Below, in pieces: positions 53,622 to 61,449 of a stretch of 64,000 nucleotides of DNA. The notes beneath the pieces are model-generated. The model did not search any database, was not told the DNA's origin, and saw only the letters and a list, made by a program, of their open reading frames with translations. This DNA is from Anaerococcus vaginalis ATCC 51170 (lineage in GTDB: Bacteria; Bacillota; Clostridia; Tissierellales; Peptoniphilaceae). The DNA lies in the NCBI RefSeq assembly GCF_000163295.1, contig NZ_GG700527.1, positions 138,271 through 202,270 on the forward strand. The letters are read 5' to 3'. Position 1 is the stretch's first letter. Each line of letters begins with the position of its first letter. Both the position numbers and the translations under genes were made by a program.

Positions 53622-54306
53622 AAAATACAAAATTGAAAAAATAGAAAAATACAAGGACCTAAGCTTGATGGATGAGGTCATTGTTGAATATCCTTTAGAA
53701 ATTTATGTAAATGGGGAAAAATTTAAAAGATTAAGCTTAACCCCAATTGAAATAGAAAATCTTGTCATAGGTCATCTTTATAGCGAAAATCTTATTAATT
53801 CAATAAGTGATATTAAAAATTTGAAAATAGAAGAAAATAAAGTTTATGTGGATTTAAAAAAGGAAAAATCTAAAAAAAAGACTAGGGAAATTAAAAATCA
53901 AACAATTGATAGGGAAAAACTTTTTGAATTTTCAAAGAGATTTCAAAATGAATCCGAAATTTTTAAAAGAACAGGTGGAGCTCATTCTTGCGCCCTTGTA
54001 AAAAATTATGAGATTATAAAATTTGAGGAAGATGTTTCAAGGAGCAATGCTGTTGATAAATTGATTGGCTATATTTTAAAAAATGAAATTGATTTATCTG
54101 ATAAATTTATTTTTACATCTTGTAGGATAAGTGAAGTAATTTTGGAAAAAATTTTAAATGTTGGTTTTAATCTTTTAATTTCTCAGTCATGCCCAACAAG
54201 TTTTGCAGTTGATTTGGCAAGGGAGAAAAATATAAATTTGATAGGTTTTGCAAGAGGCGAGAGATTTAATATTTATAATAAAAATGAAAATCTTTCGATA
54301 AAATGA
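53608..54306 (+). CDS. fdhD: Formate dehydrogenase accessory sulfurtransferase FdhD (lacks CxxC)
   Basis: FdhD carries persulfide sulfur from a cysteine desulfurase to the Mo/W centre of FDH. RTGGAHSCAL (121-130), FTSCRISEVILEK (169-181) and SQSCPTSFAVDLA (192-204) match the conserved core. The protein is 232 residues. The flexible loop with the CGxCG motif of E. coli FdhD (C121 and C124) is not present; the loop here (KKEKSKKKTREIK) has no cysteine. The only cysteines are C128, C172 and C195. Confidence 0.88.
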   Translation: MDSVKKYKIEKIEKYKDLSLMDEVIVEYPLEIYVNGEKFKRLSLTPIEIENLVIGHLYSENLINSISDIKNLKIEENKVYVDLKKEKSKKKTREIKNQTIDREKLFEFSKRFQNESEIFKRTGGAHSCALVKNYEIIKFEEDVSRSNAVDKLIGYILKNEIDLSDKFIFTSCRISEVILEKILNVGFNLLISQSCPTSFAVDLAREKNINLIGFARGERFNIYNKNENLSIK

Positions 54307-54313
54307 GGTTGGT

Positions 54314-55531
54314 ATGGATTTATTAGATGTTGTAAAAATTGATGAGGCTATTGATTTGCAAGTTTCTTTGATGGAAAAAATTGGATATAAGAAAAAAATT
54401 AAAATTAGAACTTGCGATTCTTTAGGCTATATTTTGGCAAATGACTTGATTTCAAAAGATGATTTGCCATGTTTTAGAAAAAGTACAATGGACGGCTATG
54501 CAATAAATTATAAGGATAGCCTAGGCGCCACTGATTCGATTCCTTCAATGTTAAAAGTTGTTGAAGAAATTCAAATGGGCAATATCCCCCAAAAAAAATT
54601 AAAAAGAGGCGAGGCCTCAAAAATTTATACTGGCGGTATGGTTCCAGAAGGGGCAGATGCGGTTTTACCCATAGAATTTACAGAAATTTTGTCCAAAAAA
54701 TTAATTTCAATCAGTAAGCCGGTTGTTTTTATGGAAAATATTATAGATATTGGCGATGATTCAAAAATTGGAGATATTTACGAAAAAGAAGGAAAAATCA
54801 TTGACCCTGAAACAATAGCCATGGCAGCAAGCTTGGGCTATGAAAAAATTGAAGTTTATGAAAAATTAAAATGCAAAATTTTATCAACGGGTGATGAAAT
54901 TATTCCAGTAAATTCAAAACTTGTGCTAGGAAAATCAAGAGATATAAATTCCTACATGCTTTATTCTTTGTTAAAAAACATGGGAATTGATGTTCTTTCT
55001 ATGAAACATCTAAAAGATGAAAAAGACCTTATAAAAAAAGAGCTTGAAGAAGATTTGGATTTGATAATAATTTCTGGTTCATCATCAAAGGGAAACAAGG
55101 ATTTTGTTCCAGAGATTTCCAAAGAATTAAACCCTGGAATGATTTATCATGGAATTTCTATAAAACCTGGAAAGCCAACAAGTTTAAGCCAAAACAACAA
55201 TACAATGATTTTGGGACTTCCTGGAAATCCTATTAGTGCCTATGCAGTTTTTAGGACTATTTTCCAAATAGCCTATGAAAAATATTTTAAAATTGATGAA
55301 AATTTAAAAATAAAATGCAAAATTAAAAGAAATATTGCAAATACTTCAGCAAAAACCATGATTTGTCTTGTAGAAATAAAAAAAGAAGGAAATGAGCTTG
55401 TAGCAAGTCCTATTTTTGGATTTTCCAATAATATTTCCCTATTAAAAAAAGCCAAGGGGTATATTGTGATTGATGAGTATGTTGAAGGAATAAAAGAAAA
55501 TGAAAAAGTGTGGGTGAATCTTATTAGATGA
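54314..55531 (+). CDS. moeA: Molybdopterin molybdenumtransferase MoeA
   Basis: A 405-residue MoeA that inserts molybdate or tungstate into adenylylated molybdopterin. Motifs: STMDGYAI near 58, YTGGMVPEGADAVLP, LSTGDEIIPV, ISGSSSKGNKD and GLPGNPISAYAVF, followed by the domain IV barrel. It overlaps the second MoeA gene by 4 bp (ATGA). Other cofactor genes (moaA, moaC, moaE, mog) are not in the window. Confidence 0.93.
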   Translation: MDLLDVVKIDEAIDLQVSLMEKIGYKKKIKIRTCDSLGYILANDLISKDDLPCFRKSTMDGYAINYKDSLGATDSIPSMLKVVEEIQMGNIPQKKLKRGEASKIYTGGMVPEGADAVLPIEFTEILSKKLISISKPVVFMENIIDIGDDSKIGDIYEKEGKIIDPETIAMAASLGYEKIEVYEKLKCKILSTGDEIIPVNSKLVLGKSRDINSYMLYSLLKNMGIDVLSMKHLKDEKDLIKKELEEDLDLIIISGSSSKGNKDFVPEISKELNPGMIYHGISIKPGKPTSLSQNNNTMILGLPGNPISAYAVFRTIFQIAYEKYFKIDENLKIKCKIKRNIANTSAKTMICLVEIKKEGNELVASPIFGFSNNISLLKKAKGYIVIDEYVEGIKENEKVWVNLIR

Positions 55532-57423
55532 GAAATATTTATTTGGATACAAAAGAATTAGAAGAGGCAATAGAAATTTTTCACGAGAATATTGGGGAAT
55601 TTTTTGCAGATGAAAAATGTGAAATTATAGATTCCAAGGATGCCTTTGGAAGAGTTTCAAAAAATGCGATTTTTGCAAAATATTCATCTCCAGCCTACCA
55701 TTCATCAGCCATGGATGGGGTAATGGTAAAAAGTGAAATGACAAAACTTGCAAGAGAAAATAAGCCTTTATTTTTAAAAAATGAAGATTTTATATATTGC
55801 AATACGGGTTCTGCTCTTGTAAAACCCTATGATGCAGTGATTATGATAGAAGATGTAAAAATTCAAGAAGATGGAATTGTAATTTTAAAACCTGTAAATG
55901 CTTGGGAAAATATAAGAATTCAAGGAGAAGATGTAATAGAAAAAGATTTGATTTTTACATCTTACCACAAATTTAGGTCAGTTGATCTTTCAGTTTTAAT
56001 TTCTGCAGGAATAAATGAAATTGAAGTTTTAAAAAAACCAGTTATTGGAATTATCCCATCTGGAAATGAAATAATTGATAACAAGGAAGACTTGGTAAAA
56101 GGAAAAATTATCGAATCAAATTCTTCTATGCTAAATTCTATGGCAAAAGAGTGTGGATTTGAGACAAAAATTTATCCGATTGTAAAAGATGAAAAAGGGC
56201 AAATTAAAAATGCTCTAGAAAAGGCTCAAAACGAATGTGATTTTGTAACTTTGATTGCAGGAACTTCAGCAGGAAGTAAGGATTATACAAGAGAAATCGT
56301 AGAAGAAATAGGAGAAGTTTTTGTCCATGGACTTTCAATAAAACCAGGAAAACCTGCAATTCTTGGAAAAATTTCTCAAACTCCTTTTGTTGGTCTTCCA
56401 GGCTATCCCGTTTCAACCCACATAGTTTTTGATAAGATTGTTCTTCCTACTCTGCTTAAAAAAATGAGAATTGTTTCTGATGACAAAATAAAAATTAAGG
56501 CAAAACTTACTAAGCCTGTAATTTCTTCATTAAAAAACAGAGAATATATAAGGGTAAAAATTGGCTTGGTTGATGGAGAAATTATTGTAACTCCACTTGA
56601 TAGAAAGGCTGGATCCCTTTTTTCTTTATCAGAATCAGACGGTTATTTAATTATTGATAGAAATATTGAAGGATACAATAGGGGAGATTTGGTAGAAGTC
56701 ACTCTTCACAGACCAATTCCAAAAAAAGTTTTTGAAAACAGGATGGTTTCTATTGGATCTCATGACATAGTTTTGGATATTTTAAATGATTTATTTGCAA
56801 AAGATAATAAGCTTACAAGAATTTCATCATCCCACGTTGGTTCTTTGGCAGGGCTCAAGGCTTTAAGTCAAGGCGATTGCTTGCTTGCACCTTCCCATTT
56901 GTTAGATGAAAATGGAACATACAACAACGAAGCCATCGACTTATTTTTTGAAAAAGACGAAGTTTCAAAAATAAATGTGGTTGGTCGTAGGCAGGGGATT
57001 TTTGTTCAAAAAAATAATCCATTAAAAATAAAAAAAATAGAAGATCTTTTAGATAAAAAAATGGTAAACAGGCAAAGAGGAGCAGGGACTCGTTTGTTGT
57101 TTGATTATTTGTTAAAAAATAAAAATATTGATCCAGAAACAATAGATGGCTATGACAATGAGGTGACAACCCACTTATCAGCAGCTCTTGCAGTAAAAAA
57201 TGGAGATTGTGACTTTTCAATTGGAGTTGAATCGGCAGCTATAAAAATGGATATAGATTTTATTTACCTAAAAGATGAAGAATATCAATTTATAATAAAA
57301 AAAGAAAATTTAAAACTTGATTCAATCAAAGACTTAATTGAAGTTTTAAAATCAGCTGAATTTAAAAGAAAAATGAAAGACTTAGGTGGGTATAATACTA
57401 AAGAAAGTGGAAATATTTTATAG
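55528..57423 (+). CDS. MoeA fused to a periplasmic-binding-protein-like domain
   Basis: A 631-residue fusion. Residues about 1-395 are MoeA: SSAMDGVMV, NTGSALVKPYDAVIM, IPSGNEII, IAGTSAGSKDY and GLPGYPVSTHIVF. Residues about 405-631 form a type 2 binding-protein-like domain (ISSSHVGSLAGLKALSQGDC ... NRQRGAGTRLLFDYLL), known from MoeA/LysR-substrate-domain fusions. That domain may bind the oxyanion. With a separate MoeA next to it, one copy may be specialised for tungstate; this is inference. Confidence 0.9.
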   Translation: MRNIYLDTKELEEAIEIFHENIGEFFADEKCEIIDSKDAFGRVSKNAIFAKYSSPAYHSSAMDGVMVKSEMTKLARENKPLFLKNEDFIYCNTGSALVKPYDAVIMIEDVKIQEDGIVILKPVNAWENIRIQGEDVIEKDLIFTSYHKFRSVDLSVLISAGINEIEVLKKPVIGIIPSGNEIIDNKEDLVKGKIIESNSSMLNSMAKECGFETKIYPIVKDEKGQIKNALEKAQNECDFVTLIAGTSAGSKDYTREIVEEIGEVFVHGLSIKPGKPAILGKISQTPFVGLPGYPVSTHIVFDKIVLPTLLKKMRIVSDDKIKIKAKLTKPVISSLKNREYIRVKIGLVDGEIIVTPLDRKAGSLFSLSESDGYLIIDRNIEGYNRGDLVEVTLHRPIPKKVFENRMVSIGSHDIVLDILNDLFAKDNKLTRISSSHVGSLAGLKALSQGDCLLAPSHLLDENGTYNNEAIDLFFEKDEVSKINVVGRRQGIFVQKNNPLKIKKIEDLLDKKMVNRQRGAGTRLLFDYLLKNKNIDPETIDGYDNEVTTHLSAALAVKNGDCDFSIGVESAAIKMDIDFIYLKDEEYQFIIKKENLKLDSIKDLIEVLKSAEFKRKMKDLGGYNTKESGNIL

Positions 57424-57432
57424 GAGGATAAT

Positions 57433-58332
57433 ATGAAAATTAAAAAATTACATTTATTGGCACTTACTTTGTTATTTGGACTAACAGCTTGCGGAAAAAA
57501 TACGGAAGAAATAAAAACAAATTCCAATGCAAATTCTACAAGCAATGAAATTGTGGAAAGCTCAAACGAAAATACGAGCGAAGAAAAAATTGTAAAGCTT
57601 ACAACAACAACTTCTGTTAACGATTCAGGTTTGATGGATTATTTGAGAGATGATTTCAAAAAAGATACAGGCCTTGAAATGGAAATTGTTTCAAAAGGAA
57701 CAGGAGCTGCAATCGAAGATGCAAAGGCAGGAAATGCTGATGTAATTTTGGTTCACTCAAAAGATGCAGAAGAAAAATTCATCGAAGAAGGATATGGACT
57801 TGAAAGAAAATCTTTCATGCACAATTTCTTTGTAATAGTTGGACCAAAAGATGATCCTGCAGGAATAAAGGGAAAAGATGCAGAAGAAGCTTTCAAATTA
57901 ATAAATGAAAAAGATGAAAAATTTGTATCAAGAGGAGATGAATCAGGAACCCACAACAAAGAATTAAAAATTTGGGAAAAGGCAGGAGTAGATATTGACG
58001 AATTATCAAAAAAAGATAATTACAACTCACTTGGAGATGGAATGGGAGCGACTTTAACTTTTGCTTCAGAAAATAACGCCTATACTTTAACAGATTTATC
58101 AACATTTTTAACTATGGAAAATGATTTGGATTTGGAAGTTTTAGTTGACCAATCAGATGCCCTTAAAAATGTTTATTCAATTATTATAGTAAATCCTGAC
58201 AAAGTAAAAGGAACAAACCCAGATGTAGCTAAAAAATTCCAAGATTGGATGCTATCAGATAAGGCAAAAAAATTAATTAGCGAATACGGAAAAGAGGAAT
58301 ATGGTCAACAACTTTTCTTCTTAGGAGAATAG
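57433..58332 (+). CDS. tupA: Tungstate ABC transporter substrate-binding lipoprotein TupA
   Basis: A 299-residue lipoprotein with lipobox LTAC (C20). The mature protein begins with a Ser/Asn/Glu-rich linker, then TTTTSVNDSGLMDYL, DVILVHSKDAEEKF, FFVIVGPKDDPAGI, FVSRGDESGTHNKE and AYTLTDLSTFL. These are signatures of TupA, which binds tungstate with very high affinity, rather than of ModA or WtpA. It is anchored outside the membrane and feeds TupB. Confidence 0.9.
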   Translation: MKIKKLHLLALTLLFGLTACGKNTEEIKTNSNANSTSNEIVESSNENTSEEKIVKLTTTTSVNDSGLMDYLRDDFKKDTGLEMEIVSKGTGAAIEDAKAGNADVILVHSKDAEEKFIEEGYGLERKSFMHNFFVIVGPKDDPAGIKGKDAEEAFKLINEKDEKFVSRGDESGTHNKELKIWEKAGVDIDELSKKDNYNSLGDGMGATLTFASENNAYTLTDLSTFLTMENDLDLEVLVDQSDALKNVYSIIIVNPDKVKGTNPDVAKKFQDWMLSDKAKKLISEYGKEEYGQQLFFLGE

Positions 58333-58333
58333 G

Positions 58334-58996
58334 ATGAGTGAAATTTATTCCATCGTTTTATTGACCTTAAAAATTTGTATAATTTCAACGATAATATCTG
58401 GAATTTTTGCGACTTTTTTGGCATTTTACCTTGGATTAAATGAAAATAAATTTATAAAAATTTTAAAAATAATTATTAATGCTTTTACATCTTTGCCGCC
58501 AGTAATAGCAGGAGTTTTTGTATATATTTTATTTTCAAAAAATGGAATATTTGGAAAACTTTCTTGGCTTTATACGCAAAAAGTTATAATAATTGCCCAA
58601 ATTCTCATAGTAACACCAATAATTTGTGCAAATATATATCCAGCAATAGAAGAAATTAGAAATTCATTTGTGGAAACTTGCCTAGGACTTGGAATTTCAA
58701 AATTCAAAATGTATAGGCAGTTAATAAAAGAAAGCTCTTATTCGCTTTCTTCGGCCCTGATAACAGGATTTGGAAGAGCTATATCAGAAGTAGGAGCTGT
58801 AATGATTGTTGGAGGAAATATAAGATATAAAACTAGGGTTTTGACATCCGCAATAGTTCTTGAAAATAATAAGGGAAACTATTCTATGAGTATAAAACTT
58901 GGAATTATTCTTATGCTAATTTCCTTTGGAATTTCTATTTTTGCAATGATTTTTTCTAGGAGAAATGATGATAAAAATAAAAAACCTACAAGCTGA
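58334..58996 (+). CDS. tupB: Tungstate ABC transporter permease TupB
   Basis: This 220-residue membrane permease has about five hydrophobic helices (first TLKICIISTIISGIFATFLAF). The EAA-type cytoplasmic loop SSALITGFGRAISEVGAVMIVGGN contacts the ATPase. It starts one base after the tupA stop. Its last 29 bases are shared with the tupC frame. Confidence 0.9.
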   Translation: MSEIYSIVLLTLKICIISTIISGIFATFLAFYLGLNENKFIKILKIIINAFTSLPPVIAGVFVYILFSKNGIFGKLSWLYTQKVIIIAQILIVTPIICANIYPAIEEIRNSFVETCLGLGISKFKMYRQLIKESSYSLSSALITGFGRAISEVGAVMIVGGNIRYKTRVLTSAIVLENNKGNYSMSIKLGIILMLISFGISIFAMIFSRRNDDKNKKPTS

Positions 58997-59549
58997 AATT
59001 TATGAAAAATTATTATTTTACATAGAAGATTTCACTTTCTATGATGGGAAAAAATATATTTTAACTGGAGAAAATGGAGCAGGAAAATCGACATTATTAA
59101 AATCTTTTATTGGAATAAATACATTTGTAAAAGGAAGTATTGAAAATGATAAAAATATAGTTTATCAAGCTCAAAATCCCTTTATTTTCAAAAAAACCCC
59201 AAGAGATAATTTTAAAATAATAGGAAAAAATATTGAAAAAATAAAAAAAGACTTGGAATTTTTTGCAATAGAAAATTTATTAGACCAAAATATAAAAAGC
59301 TTATCAGGAGGTGAAAAGGAAAAAGTAGTTTTTTTAAGGACTATGTTAAAAGCAAATCAGACCTTGCTACTAGATGAACCCTTTTCTCAAATGGATAAAA
59401 AATCAAGGATTGATGCAAATAATTTTTTGGATAAGTGGCTAAAAGAAAAAGAAGATAGGATGATAATTATAATAAGTCATGATAATTTAGACGATTATAG
59501 CTTTGACTATAACATAGAATTAAAAAACAAGCAGCTTAGATTAATTTAA
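58968..59549 (+). CDS. tupC: Tungstate ABC transporter ATPase TupC (short)
   Basis: The Walker A is TGENGAGKST, the ABC signature is LSGGEKEKV, the Walker B is TLLLDEP, and the switch histidine is in IISHD. I place the start at the ATG at 58968 (193 residues), because AGGAG (58958-58962) leaves only 2 nt before the ATG at 58965. It has only the core nucleotide-binding domain and no regulatory C-terminal extension. Its last 9 bases overlap the convergent AOR-like gene. Confidence 0.9.
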   Translation: MIKIKNLQAEIYEKLLFYIEDFTFYDGKKYILTGENGAGKSTLLKSFIGINTFVKGSIENDKNIVYQAQNPFIFKKTPRDNFKIIGKNIEKIKKDLEFFAIENLLDQNIKSLSGGEKEKVVFLRTMLKANQTLLLDEPFSQMDKKSRIDANNFLDKWLKEKEDRMIIIISHDNLDDYSFDYNIELKNKQLRLI

Positions 59550-59556
59550 GCTGCTT
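59529..59556. terminator. Terminator embedded in overlapping 3' ends of tupC and the AOR-like gene
   Basis: AAGCAGCTTA (59529-59538) pairs perfectly with TAAGCTGCTT (59547-59556). The stop codons of both convergent genes lie within it. On the minus strand it is followed by GTTTTTT, a good terminator; on the plus strand the tail is TCTAATTTT, weaker. Confidence 0.8.
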
Positions 59557-60707
59557 TCTAATTTTCCGATTTCTTTTATTAAATTTTTAACATCATCAAT
59601 GCTGTAATTTAAATTTGAAAGTTCATTTATGGTATTTACAATATTTGATAAATCTTTTGGGTTTGTAGCAAATAAACACATTCCTGCAGAATCAATTATT
59701 TTCAAATAATCCTTAGGAATATTTTTTCTTTTTTTATCTGATAAAGATTTTATTTTATATTTTTTCTCTAAATATTTCCTACCACAAGCCAAATCCCTAT
59801 AAATTTCATCTTTTTTATCACTTACGATTTTTTTTGTAATATTATCCAATTGGTCAAGATTTAAATTTTCGAATTTATAAATATGGTTTAAATGTTTATA
59901 TGAAAATTCTATGCTTTTTGATAAGCCATAAATATCAATTCCATACTCATCAAGTCTATTTTTTATTTTATTTAATTTTTCTAAATCATCCTCACTATAA
60001 GAATTTTTAATTGAAAAAAGATTTTCTTTTTCGTGAGATCTTTTTTCAAAACAACCCAAAATACATCCATCACATTGTCTGTTGGGATTAGTTTTAAAGA
60101 TTAATGGGATATTCATCTTTCTTAAATTATTTTTTTTAACTGAAATGGAAATTACTTTTTTTTCATACAATAGATTTGAAAGATTTTTTGAACAACCACG
60201 GTATTTATCTTCAACAAGCCTTGCCAAATTATCTTTTTTTATAGTTGAATTTGTAATATAAATAGAAGATAAATTATCTCCATATTTTTTCCTTAAATAA
60301 TTAAAAGTAGAAGAGTTTGAATGATTTTTATTAGAATTTTCATTAAATGAAATTTTATCTTTATCAATATAAATTTCCAGAGGAAAATCAGACTTATTTA
60401 ACAAAACAAGTCCATCATAAGAATTTGATTTAAGAAAATAAGAAAAATCTCCTCCCATATTTTTGTAGAAAATTTTACCTGAATCATTTTTTCCCATAAT
60501 TATAAATTTAGAAATTGGATTTTTATATTCGATGATTGAAGATGTAAAAATCATCCAAGGATTTTTAAAATTTTTGTTTTTATTTAAAAAAAACAAAGAA
60601 AGAGCAAATCCTCCCATATAAAATTTTTTAGTTTTTTTATCAATATATTCAATTTCATATTTCTTTTTTTCTAGATCTAGCAATAATATTTTATAAAATT
60701 TTTCCAT
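59541..60707 (-). CDS. Compact aldehyde ferredoxin oxidoreductase (AOR)-like protein
   Basis: A 388-residue protein; normal AORs have about 600. Residues 5-130 follow the AOR N-terminal domain (ILLLDLEKKKYEIEY, MGGFALS, MGGDF, SYDGLVLLNK). The [4Fe-4S] ligands are kept: C212-x2-C215-x3-C219 in CDGCILGC, and C344 in DSAGMCLF, which matches the AOR DxxGLC motif. The stretch before the last motif, which in P. furiosus AOR carries DPRGAEGHG and the catalytic His region, is missing, and the pterin-contacting Arg of PTSGR-type motifs is Lys. It may be a degenerate tungstoenzyme or an Fe-S protein derived from one. It is convergent with tupABC. Confidence 0.75.
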   Translation of the reverse strand: MEKFYKILLLDLEKKKYEIEYIDKKTKKFYMGGFALSLFFLNKNKNFKNPWMIFTSSIIEYKNPISKFIIMGKNDSGKIFYKNMGGDFSYFLKSNSYDGLVLLNKSDFPLEIYIDKDKISFNENSNKNHSNSSTFNYLRKKYGDNLSSIYITNSTIKKDNLARLVEDKYRGCSKNLSNLLYEKKVISISVKKNNLRKMNIPLIFKTNPNRQCDGCILGCFEKRSHEKENLFSIKNSYSEDDLEKLNKIKNRLDEYGIDIYGLSKSIEFSYKHLNHIYKFENLNLDQLDNITKKIVSDKKDEIYRDLACGRKYLEKKYKIKSLSDKKRKNIPKDYLKIIDSAGMCLFATNPKDLSNIVNTINELSNLNYSIDDVKNLIKEIGKLESSLN

Positions 60708-60806
60708 ATCTTCCTCTTTTTGATTACATTGTACTATTTATAAAAAAATTTGTAAGAATTTAATTAAATCAAAAATAATTTAAATATCTAAAAGCCTTTA
60801 AATTAC

Positions 60807-60835
60807 TTGACATATATATACTAAGAGTGTAAAAT
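60807..60835 (+). promoter_or_regulatory. Promoter of the rpsL-rpsG-fusA operon
   Basis: A consensus TTGACA (60807-60812) and TAAAAT (60830-60835) are separated by 17 bp, predicting a start near 60842 and a leader of about 60 nt. Confidence 0.85.
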
Positions 60836-60844
60836 TAATAAGGA

Positions 60845-60865
60845 TTGGCGTAAGGCCAATTTTTA
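60845..60865 (+). terminator. Attenuator-like hairpin in the rpsL leader
   Basis: ATTGGC (60845-60850) pairs with GCCAAT (60856-60861) around GTAAG, and the stem runs into TTTTT (60861-60865). It starts almost at the predicted transcription start. This is the form of a small intrinsic terminator placed before the first gene, so attenuation of the str operon is likely. Confidence 0.6.
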
Positions 60866-60900
60866 AGATGATTAAAATTTAGAAAAAAAGGAGGTGCATT

Positions 60901-61311
60901 ATGCCTACAATTAATCAACTTGTTAGAAAAGGTAGAAAAACTACTAAGGAAAAATCAGATACACCAGCTTTAGGTTATAACTTCAATACTCTTAAAAGAA
61001 GACAAACCAAATCTCAATCACCACAAAAACGTGGAGTTTGTACTTCAGTAAGAACAGTTACACCTAAAAAGCCTAACTCAGCTTTGAGAAAAATTGCCAG
61101 AGTAAGACTTACTAATGGTGCAGAAGTTCTTTCTTATATACCAGGAATCGGACACAATCTTCAAGAACACTCTGTTGTACTAATTAGAGGAGGAAGAGTA
61201 AAAGACCTTCCAGGTGTTAGATACCATATCATAAGAGGTACTCTTGATACAGCAGGAGTAGAAGGAAGAAAACAAGGTAGATCTAAATACGGAGCTAAAA
61301 AAGATAATTAG
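60901..61311 (+). CDS. rpsL: 30S ribosomal protein S12
   Basis: A 136-residue S12 beginning [23 protein letters not shown] keeps the wild-type lysine linked to streptomycin sensitivity, and [13 protein letters not shown] keeps the second such lysine. S12 lies at the decoding centre. AAAGGAGG precedes the ATG. It heads the str operon here, 15.5 kb away from rpoC, its usual neighbour. Confidence 0.98.
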   Translation: MPTINQLVRKGRKTTKEKSDTPALGYNFNTLKRRQTKSQSPQKRGVCTSVRTVTPKKPNSALRKIARVRLTNGAEVLSYIPGIGHNLQEHSVVLIRGGRVKDLPGVRYHIIRGTLDTAGVEGRKQGRSKYGAKKDN

Positions 61312-61449
61312 TAGTATTTAGATGTAGTGCATAATGTACTGAGATTAAAATAAAAGTATATGTGCACACGAACGGCTTTAAGGTCGTTTTTAAGGCCTTA
61401 TGGTCGAGTACTAAAGATATTACTAAAATTGGTAAAGGAGGGAAGCAAA
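61312..61449 (+). promoter_or_regulatory. Structured rpsL-rpsG spacer
   Basis: The 138-bp spacer holds AACGGC (61371-61376) with GTCGTT (61383-61388), followed by TTT. It also has a TGTGCACA palindrome near 61361, and an enclosing GTACT (61336-61340) / AGTAC (61407-61411) pairing. In E. coli the equivalent spacer is the S7 repressor-binding site. An S7 or processing role here is inferred from position. Confidence 0.4.

Noticed and set aside
58965..58967. ATG at 58965 as the tupC start
   Set aside because: It lies only two bases after AGGAG. The next in-frame ATG at 58968 has a better spacing.
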